The notes under the pieces are model-generated. The model was not told where the DNA came from. It saw nothing but the letters and a program-made list of their open reading frames with translations, and made no database searches. From assembly GCF_000244915.1 (NCBI RefSeq), contig NZ_CM001442.1, positions 1,612,001 to 1,676,000 on the forward strand: a DNA stretch of 64,000 nucleotides, written 5' to 3'. Origin of the DNA: Bradyrhizobium sp. WSM471. GTDB taxonomy: Bacteria > Pseudomonadota > Alphaproteobacteria > Rhizobiales > Xanthobacteraceae. The stretch's first letter is position 1. Every line of letters begins with the position of its first letter. Shown piece after piece: positions 8,321-17,700 of this stretch. The position numbers and the translations under genes were made by a program.

Positions 8321-9583
8321 TTAGCTTGGTCGGGCCAACTTCAAGGTTTCAGTCAATGACTCCTCGAATATATCGAGCCCTTGTCCCAACGTTTCTTCGG
8401 CGATCGTAAGTGCAGGCAGGAACTTGACAACCTGATCCGTCGGTCCGCATCGCTCGATAATCAATCCCTTCAGAAATGCTCTCCGTGACGTCGCCTCTGC
8501 GATCTCGCTCGTTTTGCAATCGAAGCCGCATACCATACCGCGTCCACGAACGGCAAACTCGTTTCCGTGCTGATGCGCGATAGCATCGAGTCGACGCCGC
8601 ATAAGTGCACCCAAGCGTTGGATCTGTTGCGAGAACGTCTGGTTGCGCCAATACAGATCCAATGCCGCCTTGCCAGAAACGAGTGCAAGGTTGTTTCCGC
8701 GAAATGTTCCCGTGTGCTCGCCTGGTTCCCATGCGTCGATCGCTTCCTTGATCAAGAGCATCGACAACGGCAAGCCGTAACCACTCAGCGATTTCGACAT
8801 CACAACAATGTCTGGCGACAATGCAGCGAACTCGAAGCTGAAGAACTCACCCGTGCGACCACAGCCCATTTGGATATCGTCAACTATGAAAATAGCTCCG
8901 ACCTCTTTTGCCAAAGCCTGCATCGACTGCAGCCATTTCTTACCGGCGACGTTAATGCCTCCCTCTCCTTGCACGGTTTCGACGAGAATGGCGGCTGGAA
9001 GATCAGTACCACTGCTCTCGTCCATTAACAGCTTTCGCACGTAATCCGCCGGACTGTACGAGGAGCCAAGATACCCATCATAGGGCATGAAAGTTGTGCC
9101 CGATAAGGGAATCCCGCTGGCTTTGCGGTAAAAGCGGTTACCGCTCGCGGCTGTGGCTCCCAAGCTTTGGCCGTGATATCCGTTCGTGAAAGAAATGACG
9201 TTGTGACGCCCTGTGATTTTACGCGAGAGCTTTAGAGCTGCTTCAACGGCATTAGCTCCTGTAGGCCCGGTGAATTGAAAGCGGTAGGAAAGATTCCGTT
9301 CCCGAAGAATAACAGAGCTAAAGGTCTCCATGAATTCGACTTTCGCTGGAGTGGCCATGTCCAAGCCGTGGACGACCCCGTCCGACTCCAGATAGTCGCT
9401 GATTGCTGCTTTGATCTGCTGATTGTTGTGGCCATAGTTTAGCGCTCCAGCGCCAGACAGAAAGTCAATGACCTTTCGGCCGCCCTCTGTGAACATAATT
9501 GAACCGCGCGCCCCATTGAAGACAGCAGGAAAGGAACGTGAGTACGCGCGCACATTGGACTCTAGCGTTTCAATTGTCTTCAT
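8321..9583 (-). CDS. EctB-like diaminobutyrate--2-oxoglutarate aminotransferase
   Basis: This 420-residue class-III aminotransferase is predicted to interconvert aspartate semialdehyde and L-2,4-diaminobutyrate using glutamate and PLP. Typical features are VIDFLSGAGALNYGHNN, TGPTGANAVEAALK, FIVDDIQMGCGRTG and the PLP lysine in VMSKSLSGYG. The start was set at ATG 9583 (MKTIETLESNVRAYSR) because it fits EctB length and the upstream extension has no family similarity. No ectA or ectC lies nearby, so the role may be diaminobutyrate supply for another product such as a siderophore, or amino-acid catabolism. It appears intact. Confidence 0.8.
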   Translation of the reverse strand: MKTIETLESNVRAYSRSFPAVFNGARGSIMFTEGGRKVIDFLSGAGALNYGHNNQQIKAAISDYLESDGVVHGLDMATPAKVEFMETFSSVILRERNLSYRFQFTGPTGANAVEAALKLSRKITGRHNVISFTNGYHGQSLGATAASGNRFYRKASGIPLSGTTFMPYDGYLGSSYSPADYVRKLLMDESSGTDLPAAILVETVQGEGGINVAGKKWLQSMQALAKEVGAIFIVDDIQMGCGRTGEFFSFEFAALSPDIVVMSKSLSGYGLPLSMLLIKEAIDAWEPGEHTGTFRGNNLALVSGKAALDLYWRNQTFSQQIQRLGALMRRRLDAIAHQHGNEFAVRGRGMVCGFDCKTSEIAEATSRRAFLKGLIIERCGPTDQVVKFLPALTIAEETLGQGLDIFEESLTETLKLARPS

Positions 9584-10701
9584 TCGGCGCCCCTGTGTAC
9601 TCCAACCATGCGGTCGTCGCGTCGACCGGACAATCTGCCCGATGAAACAACGCGGGCCAACATCGTGCAGGACTGGCAGGCCATGACCGCGGGTTCCTCG
9701 CCTCTCGGCATCGTTTGGGTTGCGCGTAGCGCATCTGAAAATCAGCTCCAACGGGTTACCTGAGAACCAGGCGGAACAAAGCTACCATCTCTAGTAGCTT
9801 CGTCCCCATCCAGCGACGGTCCCCGTGTTAAGTCACCTTTCGCGAACAGGTTTACCTAGCCGCGCGCGAAGACGTTGCGCATGCGTGCGGTACCTTGCAT
9901 CAGGATAAATAGATAAATCGTGGAAAGGAGGGAGGATGTGATCCGAAAAGTTCATCTGACTCGGAAAGATCCGACGCCCTCCGGGCAAACATGGACCGCG
10001 AGCCGGAAGCGACATGCTCAGGCCACGGTCTCAGGGACTAGAAGGACACGCCCGCCGCCCGACCGGTTTTGGCCTTGCGCTTGGTCGACACAATCGCCGG
10101 GGAGTCGTCGGCGTGGATGCGTTCGGCAGCAAGAGCATGGCTTGAGATCGAATCTGCCAGCGGCACTTGTGTTGTCATTCCAACGGATGCGTAAGCTTCC
10201 GGTGCTTCAGTCCGAAGAGTTGCTGGGATCGAACCGAATTTAGCGGATCTGGCGGTGCAAAACGTTCGATCCGCCAACATTCGATCTGCCAACATACGTC
10301 TTTGCGGCTTCTCGGAATTCCGCAGCGAACGTCTTGACAAACTCCGTGATGTTGGCCGCGATCGCCGCCTCCTTTTCCCCCCAACTCGGCGGCCGGACCC
10401 GTGGCGCTTTCGCGCCGAACTCAGCAATGGTTGTCGCACTCAAGATCGCGCGCTCCTGGGTTAACGCGACGAGCGTTTCGGCCTCGTCGGATTACGCGAT
10501 CATACGAGAGGCATGTTGTCAGGAGCGCGAAATAGCAAGTGCTTCAACCAGACGTCGAAAGTGCGACAACAGCGACAGGAGTGCGGCTACATGGAAAGGT
10601 GATGGTCGCCACTGGCACGGGGTAAGCACGAGCAATCGCGCGTTGATCGACATCGTGAGCGCTGCGCGGGTGCGGCTTGGTCCAGATTGCTTGCCCCGCT
10701 T
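9584..10701. other. gene-poor stretch
   Basis: No coding region can be supported. One minus-strand frame ending near 10240 (start MSATTIAEFGAKAPRV at 10443) is compositionally protein-like but matches nothing I recognise. A TGGCACG at about 10614 resembles the first half of a sigma-54 promoter, but its second half does not fit. Confidence 0.4.
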
Positions 10702-11091
10702 TCAGGCGTCTGTTCCGGGACGGTGCTCGCGGAGTACTTCATCGACGCAAGCCATCAAGTCCAGAGCGGGAAACGGTTTAGCGAAAAAGCCGGTCACGCC
10801 GGCGCTCAAAGCGCGGGCTCGGGTGCGATCATCCGCGAAGGCAGTAATCAAAATGAATGGCGCAGCGTGGCCTTGGGCCCGCATCTGTTCTAAAAGTTCA
10901 AAGCCGCTCATCGTGGGCATCTGCACGTCTGCAATTACACAGGACGTGCCGTTCAATTGAGACGACTCCAGGAATTCCTCAGCCGAAGCAAACGTATGAA
11001 CGATGTGGCCCTGTGATTTCAAGAGGTTGTTCAGCGCGACACGAATTGAAGGATCATCGTCGACAACGGAAATAGTGTTAGACAAGACCAC
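10702..11091 (-). CDS. single-domain response regulator (FixJ-type receiver)
   Basis: This 129-residue protein is a receiver domain only. ISVVDDDPSIR supplies the acidic pocket, CVIADVQMPTMSGFE carries the phospho-accepting aspartate, the LITAF segment supplies the conserved threonine and FFAKPF the conserved lysine. There is no output domain. It lies 84 bases downstream of a full FixJ/NodW-like regulator on the same strand, so the two are probably co-transcribed. Single-domain receivers of this type often act as phosphate sinks or connectors. Confidence 0.85.
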   Translation of the reverse strand: MVLSNTISVVDDDPSIRVALNNLLKSQGHIVHTFASAEEFLESSQLNGTSCVIADVQMPTMSGFELLEQMRAQGHAAPFILITAFADDRTRARALSAGVTGFFAKPFPALDLMACVDEVLREHRPGTDA

Positions 11092-11175
11092 CCGTCCTGG
11101 TTGGGCGAAGGCACTGGCCGAAGCATGGCGGCCAGCTGAAGGGTGCGCGTGTACGAAGAAATTGTAAAATCATAC

Positions 11176-11859
11176 TTAGGTTTGTACTCTGAAACGGTCG
11201 GTCCCAATTCCCAGCCTCTCCGCCATTCTAATCAAATCGGCTAGTGATCGAGCCCCCATCTTCTTCATCACGTGCCCCCGGTAGATTTTGACTGTAATCT
11301 CGGCAAGCCCGAGTTCCGCGGCTACCTGTTTGTTCAAGAGGCCCGTGGCGACCAGTCTCAAGACATCCTGCTCTCGTGGACTTAGAGCCTCGAACAAGGA
11401 CTGCAGCTTCGTGACAACCTTGTCTATAGCTCGTCTCTTGCGATCCTGTTCGATCGCTGCGACCACTCCATCGAGCAATTCCTGATCGCGAAACGGCTTG
11501 CCGAGAAAATCGATTGCTCCATTCTTCATCGCTTTGACGGTCATTGGAATATCGCCATGAGCGGTGATGAAAATAATGGGAATGTGAACCTTCAGTTTGG
11601 CTAGTTCAATCTGGAGCTCCAGCCCGCTCAGGCCCGGCAGTCTGATATCAAGCACAAGGCAGCTGGGAACATCAGGAAGCTCGGTCTGGAGCAGTTCCTG
11701 GGCCGATCCGAAAGCAACAACGTCTAGACCGATCGAACGAAACAGGTTGACGAGCGATTCGCGCATTGAGAGGTCGTCGTCGACGACCAACACGCTCGGT
11801 CTCACCTCCGGCCCTTCGACAGTTACGGCTTGCTTCCGCGGTTCAGAGCGCTTGGTCAC
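11176..11859 (-). CDS. FixJ/NodW-family LuxR-type response regulator
   Basis: A receiver domain (PSVLVVDDDLSMRESL, phospho-Asp in LVLDIRLPGLSG, FITAHGD, FLGKPF) is followed by a LuxR helix-turn-helix (LSPREQDVLRLVATGLLNKQ through GHVMKKMGARS). The GTG start at 11859 was chosen because GTGAGG precedes it at ribosome-binding distance and it gives the 227-residue length usual for the FixJ/NodW family. The frame extends further upstream but with no similarity. No cognate kinase is adjacent on this strand. The giant hybrid kinase 2.9 kb to the right ends in the matching histidine-kinase class and is a possible partner. Confidence 0.86.
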   Translation of the reverse strand: MTKRSEPRKQAVTVEGPEVRPSVLVVDDDLSMRESLVNLFRSIGLDVVAFGSAQELLQTELPDVPSCLVLDIRLPGLSGLELQIELAKLKVHIPIIFITAHGDIPMTVKAMKNGAIDFLGKPFRDQELLDGVVAAIEQDRKRRAIDKVVTKLQSLFEALSPREQDVLRLVATGLLNKQVAAELGLAEITVKIYRGHVMKKMGARSLADLIRMAERLGIGTDRFRVQT

Positions 11860-12238
11860 GATAAGAGCCTCACTTTTGCAATCGTGGTAGAAGTTCCGTC
11901 GAACCACGACCAAAGGTTGCTCGTGGCGGCCTTCTCTCAGGAGCTTTCGCGCAGTGCAAATCTCTGAGATCTTCCAGGTATGCGAACGGCCAGCCGTTTG
12001 CGTGCGTAAGACATTATCACGAAAGTCTAGCAAAAAGGGCCCGAGTGGTCGAGAACTGGCTTCTGTCTGTCCGCCGTCCCGTTGGAACGGCCCGGCGGCA
12101 TTGATCAAATCAATCAGCAGCCGCTGGAGAAGTACCGAATCCACAAGTTGAGGCGCTCGCTCTAGCTGGCGGCGGGTGCCGCTTGGCATCCCCGTTCAGG
12201 CGTATGAGGCGTCGGCGGAGTCTCGTTAAGCGGCCGGA

Positions 12239-12487
12239 TCAAAATGCCCGCCGCCTCGGTAGCTGCACGCGGGGGCGCGAGCTGAGCGAATTGGGCCGAA
12301 TGTGCCTGTTCATGCGCCGATCCCGCCGGCGTTGTTGAGATCGGCATGCGGCGTAGACTATCGCACCCGCAGTAAAGAAAATGGACATCAGAACGAGTAG
12401 CAGCGGCATCAGCACATAAATTCTTTTTTGCGTCGTCAGAGCGCCTGTGAGTTGCGTCTTTAGCGAGCTTGGGAAAGCACCTTGCAT
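12239..12487 (-). CDS. possible small membrane protein
   Basis: An 82-residue frame starting MQGAFPSSLKTQL contains one convincing transmembrane helix (RIYVLMPLLLVLMSIFFTAG) followed by a very basic tail. It lies upstream of the response-regulator gene on the same strand. It could instead be the N-terminal relic of a membrane sensor kinase. I recognise no family. Confidence 0.28.
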   Translation of the reverse strand: MQGAFPSSLKTQLTGALTTQKRIYVLMPLLLVLMSIFFTAGAIVYAACRSQQRRRDRRMNRHIRPNSLSSRPRVQLPRRRAF

Positions 12488-12818
12488 CGGTTTCGTACAA
12501 CCTGACGCATGGTGCGATTCAAGTCCTTTCGGTCGTGCTTTGTAGGAAATGTAATCGTCTCGAGCTGCGGGGCGCCCACGTTCGTGCGTCCTGCCGATTG
12601 CTTCGCTGCTCGTATCCGAAGATGATGTGTGTAATTCAAATGGAGAGGGCGCATTCGCGGGATTGGCGGGCACCTAGGTGCGTATCGAGCACGCTGATTC
12701 GAAGCTTAGCTCCTCAATGCCGCAGTATAGGGCTGAAACTGGCTCGATCGGTCCGCTTGGAGCAGCCGCCAACCGCCCATTAGCTCATCAATCTTCCGAC
12801 GCAAACTCATTAAGGCGG

Positions 12819-12852
12819 CCCGGCGCACTCCTTTGAGAAGAAGTGCGCCGGG
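12819..12852. terminator. 11-bp perfect GC-rich hairpin
   Basis: CCCGGCGCACT (12819-12829) and AGTGCGCCGGG (12842-12852) form a perfect stem around a 12-base loop. There is no T-run on the plus strand. It may act as a terminator or processing site, or be the relic of a mobile-element end. It lies in a 1.3-kb stretch (12190-13500) with no supported gene other than the small membrane frame. Confidence 0.4.
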
Positions 12853-13514
12853 TTCGCCCCACATCGCCAGTACATCCGTGGTGATGGTGTCCCAGATGAT
12901 GTGACCCGCGTGGCAAAACTGAGACTCGTTTAGCAGCCAAAGTAGATGGTGACTCCCTGCTACTTCACACAGGACGGGAAAGGTTTAAATCGTACGTAGG
13001 GTCACGTTGTACATGTCTTGTAGATCGATCGAGTTAGCATCTCTCGAGCCGACTAGGTGGAGTTCGTAGTTGGCAAGTTAGATCTGTCGCAGTGCGACTG
13101 GGACGAGAAGGCGTTCCGCTGTTCTTCAGTGGCTGGGATCTCCAGTCGGAGGGTTTCGGAAGCTTCATGCGGTATTTGGAGTCGTCCGTCGGCCTGCGTC
13201 CTGGCCCCGGGGTGGTCGAGCGTGAACGAGATCGTCTTAACGGCCCACTGTCATGCTGACATTGCGGGGTTGTTCGCCAATCCAAGGCTGGTGGCCGGCC
13301 TTGGTCAGGGCAAGGAACACGTTGTTCAGGATCGCAGCCGTCTTCGTTCGAAAGGGGTACCGAAGACGGGTTCGCTGCAACCGAGCTTGTAAGGAGCGAC
13401 GCTGGGTTTTAGGCAGCGCACCCATCTTCGTCGAGGAGATGACGGATCAAAGTATGTGCCGATCCGAGATTGCCCACAAAGCCAACCTTGTGCTCTCCTC
13501 GATCCGAAGCCGGT

Positions 13515-14333
13515 GAACGCGCATTGCAGGACACCATTCGTCGGCGCAATCGACTTTCAGTACGATCCGTCCTGGCTTGCCTGGGAGCATGCGCTGCCCC
13601 TGTCGCTATCTCTGCTCTGCGTGAGGGACCGCTATATCCGTGCCGCCGTCGTCGCCGTTTCCGACAATCTCCTGCCCGACAGCATGCCCATCCGTCGTCG
13701 TATGGCGGAGCGAGTCCACGCTCAGGGTATCGACGCTTACGACCTACTCACTGGTGTCGGACGGGACTGCGTCGGCCCATTGCAATTCCTGCCGGACGGC
13801 ATCGAACCCGGCGCTGCCGGGGCTGTTGACGGCAGACCCGTTGACGACGAGGAAATCGCCCGGCTTCTCGGCGACCTCCTTGAGCTTGGTGAGGACGAGG
13901 ACTTTCCGATCTCGATCGCCGGCGCCCAGGAAAAGACCGCGCTCTTGTTCTGGAAAGGGCGTTGGTACAAGCCGCTGGCGACTACAGCCACGACGCACAT
14001 TCTCAAACCGCAGCTTGACCGACTGCCGAACGGCCTCAATCTTTCCTACAGCGTCGAGAATGAGTTCTTCTGCCTCAAGCTGACAGCAGCTCTCGGACTT
14101 CCGAGCGCCGCCATCGCGATCGAGGAGTTTGAAGGCAACCGTGTGCTCGTGGTTGAGAGGTTCGATCGCCGCTGGACCGGCGACAACCGTCCCCTACATT
14201 TGCCTCAAGAGGATTGCTGCCAGGCTTTGTCCGTGCCGCCGCCTTGAAATACGAAACAGAGGGCGGCCCGGTATTCCAGCTATCTTTAACCTGCCAAAGG
14301 GAAGAGATGAAGCGGAAGCAGATCAAAGGACGT
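13515..14333 (+). pseudogene. HipA-type kinase, truncated and frameshifted
   Basis: The frame contains FQYDPSWLAWEHALPLSLSL and DNLLPDSMPIRRRMAERVHA near the start, then GRDCVGPLQFLPDG and SIAGAQEKTALL. These are the N-terminal and ATP-binding signatures of HipA toxin kinases, which phosphorylate glutamyl-tRNA synthetase in persistence modules. HLPQEDCCQALSVPP follows, after which one frame stops at 14247 and a second (GIPAIFNLPKGRDEAEADQR) continues. The catalytic C-terminal third is missing: at about 14334 the sequence switches to an unrelated HNH-type protein. No hipB is visible upstream. Confidence 0.72.
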
Positions 14334-14608
14334 TTTCGTGGCAACCCAGCGGCACCACGCAGTTTCGGGCGCTCCAGCCCGGCGAGTTGTTCCTCTTCAA
14401 AGTAGACGTGCCAAACAACTTCATTGTTAGTGGCGGCATTTTCGGCCACACGTCAATCGAGCCGCTGTCCTTGGCGTGGGAAGCCTTCGGCTTGAGTCGC
14501 TCTATCGCGAAGGACTCCTTCCGCGCCGGCGCGCTGCGTAGTCCGGAGCCGCCGCCCGGGCTCGAGCTGCGCGCAGGGCTGCGCTCGATCGACACGATCG
14601 GGCTCTAA
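14334..14608 (+). pseudogene. remnant of an HNH-type restriction endonuclease fused to the HipA relic
   Basis: The piece FRALQPGELFLFK, then NNFIVSGGIFGHTSIEPLSL and AWEAFGL, resembles the N-terminal part of putative HNH restriction endonucleases found next to mobile elements. It is in frame with the shifted end of the HipA relic, so one reading frame (14129-14608) spans both gene pieces. The HNH catalytic motif itself is not present before the stop. Identification rests on recalled similarity of a short segment. Confidence 0.45.
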
Positions 14609-14758
14609 CATATAGCGTGCGTCCGTTATATTGTGCTTGCTGCGGGCTCTCTTTGGCGGCCATGATCCGGACCCTGCAGCGAATTTTGCGAAGTTCCTTC
14701 ACAATGGCGCCTCTTATGTGTCAGATTTGGCGCGCGTCTTCTTAGTCTGGTCAGGCAA

Positions 14759-17700
14759 ATGCCGCGCGACCCTCCCAGCCGAACGGTGTTCGGCTCAAAT
14801 CTCGACAACGACATCCAGCCCCTGTGGAGGGACGGAGGTCGTGTGTTCTGCCGTGCGTGGCGGCAAATCAACGGCAGCAAGGCTGTCGTGCTTCTCGTGC
14901 GGCCCACCGCGGAACACCCCGCCACGATCGAGTGCCTCGCCCACGAGTATGAGCTGAGAGAGGAGCTAGATGAGGCATGGGCGGTGCGGCCTCTGGAACT
15001 CATCCGGGAAGCTGGTCGTACCATGCTGGTCCTGGAGGATCCATGCGGCGAGCCGCTGCTAAACTTAGTTGGAGTCGGCATGGAGCCTCAGCGCTTCCTG
15101 CGCCTTGCTCTCGGTGTCACGAGGTCCGTGGGCAAGCTTCACCGCCGCGGCTTAATCCACAAGGACCTGAAACCCGGTCACATTCTGGTCAATTGTCCTG
15201 ACGAACAAGTGCGACTCACCGGATTCGGGCTGGCGTCCCGGCTTTCCCGCGAGCGGGTGCCGCTTGAGCCTGCCGAGTTCATCGCCGGCTCGCTGCCCTA
15301 CATGGCGCCCGAGCAGACCGGACGAATGAATCGCTCGGTCGACTCTCGCAGTGATCTCTATTCACTTGGCGTGATATTCTACCAGATGCTGACCGGCGCG
15401 CTGCCGTTCACGGGCTCAGACCCGTTGGAGTGGATTCATTGTCATATTGCAAGAAAAGCAACACCGCCCCTCGAGAAATCGCAAAATGTCCCGGAGCCAA
15501 TCTCTCACATTGCGATGAAACTCCTCGCGAAAACCGCCGAGGAACGCTACCAGACTGCCGCTGGCCTTGAACACGATCTGCAACACTGTCTGGCAGCATG
15601 GGCCAACCATGGTCGCATCGAGCCTTTTGAACTTGGCGCAGACGACACACCTGATCGGTTGATCGTCCCCGAGAAGCTCTATGGGAGAGCCCGCGAGATC
15701 GAGACCTTGCTTGGCTCTTTCGATCGAGCGGTGAAGAGCGGCGCGCCGAGGTTGGTGCTGGTTGCCGGTTATTCCGGCATCGGTAAGTCTTCGCTCGTCC
15801 AGGAGCTACACAAAGTACTCGTGCCCTATCGCGGGCTCTTGGCATCAGGCAAATTCGACCAAGTGAAGCGCGATGTGCCATATGCGACACTAGTGCAGAC
15901 CTTTCAGAGCCTTGTGCGTCCTCTTCTCAGCAAAAGTGAGGGCGAACTCGCGACTTGGCGGCAGGCGTTCCGGGAGGCGCTCGGTGGGAATGGACGGCTG
16001 ATGGTCGAATTGATCCCCGATTTGAGCCTTGTTATCGGCGAGCAGCCCGCGGTTGCTGAGCTTCCAGCCCGCCAAGCGCAAATCCGTTTCCAGCTCGTGT
16101 TTCGTCGCTTTATTGGCGTGTTCGCCCGGCGAACCCATCCATTGGTGCTCTTCCTCGATGATTTGCAGTGGTATGACGTTGCAACACTCGACCTGATCGA
16201 GGATCTGCTGACCCAGCCGGATCTGCACCTGCTGCTTATTGGAGCTTACCGCAGCAACGAAGTTGATGCAGATCATCCGCTCAAACGCAAGCTCGAGTCC
16301 ATCGGGAGAGCCGGCCTAAATCTACAGGTGATCACGCTATCGCCGCTCAGCGCAGATGACGTCGGGCAGTTGGTCGCGGATACCCTTCGCTGCGGACCAA
16401 AACGCGCTGCCCCGCTTGCGAAGTTGGTGCATCAGAAGACGATGGGCAATCCGTTCTTCGCCGTTCAATTCTTGTCTGAACTAGCCGGAGAGCAGCTGTT
16501 GACGTTCGATCACGTGTCGGCGCGCTGGCGTTGGGATCTGCAGCGAATTCACGCAAAAGCGTACACCGAGAACGTCGTCGATCTGATGCTCGGCAAGCTC
16601 ATCCGGCTGCCCAAGGAAACGCAGGAAGCTCTGCAACAGCTGGCCTGTTTCGGCAACATCGCCGGGACGGCGGAGCTTGCGATTGTGCTCGAAATTCCAG
16701 AGGAGCAGGTGCACGCGACCGTGTGGCCGGCAATCCGGCAGGAACTGATCGTGCGGCATGGGACAGCCTACCGCTTTGTCCACGATCGCGTTCAAGAGGC
16801 GGCCTACTTGCTGATGCCGGAATCCTCGCGCGCTCCTTCCCATCTGCGGATCGGTCGGATGCTCGCGGCACACATCCCTGCGCACAAACGCGAAGAGGCC
16901 ATCTTCGACATTGTCAGTCAGCTCAATCGAGGCGTCGCGCTAATCGCTTCCGGTCAGGAGCGAGAGCAGCTCGCCGAGTTGAACTTGATCGCAGGGCAGC
17001 GTGCCAAGGCCTCGGCGGCCTACGCCTCGGCGCTAGCATATTTCACCGTCGGTGCTGCGCTGCTCGCGCCCAATTTTTGGCAAAGGCGCCGCGAGCTCGC
17101 GTTCGCACTCGAGACCAGCCGGGCCGAATGCGAATTCTTGGTAGGACAGCTGGAGATTGCAGAGCGTCTCTTGTCCGCACTGTCGAAGCGAGCTTTGAAC
17201 GGGCCACAACGAGCAACGGTCGCATGTTTGCGGGTCGATCTTTACTTGACGCTAGGTCAGCACGGCCGGGCAGTGCTCATAGGTCTCGAATATCTTCGCG
17301 ACGTCGGGATCGAGTGGTCGCAGCGTCCGACGGACCAGGAAATGCTGGCCGAATATCAGCGGATGTGGTCACAGCTGCCCGACGCAATCGAGGATCTTGC
17401 TGGTTTGCCTCGAATGACAGACCAGGCCACGCTTGCCACGCTCGCCGTGTTGACGCGGATTCTTCCGGCTGCAGGTTTCACGGACGCCAATTTATCCGCT
17501 TTAGTGATCTGCCGAGCGGTCAGCATCAGCCTCGAATACGGCAACACTGATGCTTCCTGCGCCCATTACGCATGGTTAGGCCGAATCTCGGCCGGACGCT
17601 TCGGTGACTACCAAGCGGCCGATAAATTTGGTCGTCTTGCTTGCGACCTGGTTGATCGCGGCGAGTTCTCTCGTTTTCGGGCTCACGTCTATTTGGCCGT

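Noticed and set aside
10613..10630. Possible sigma-54 promoter TGGCACGGGGTAAGC
   Set aside because: The -12 half reads AAGC rather than TTGC, and no gene follows on that strand.
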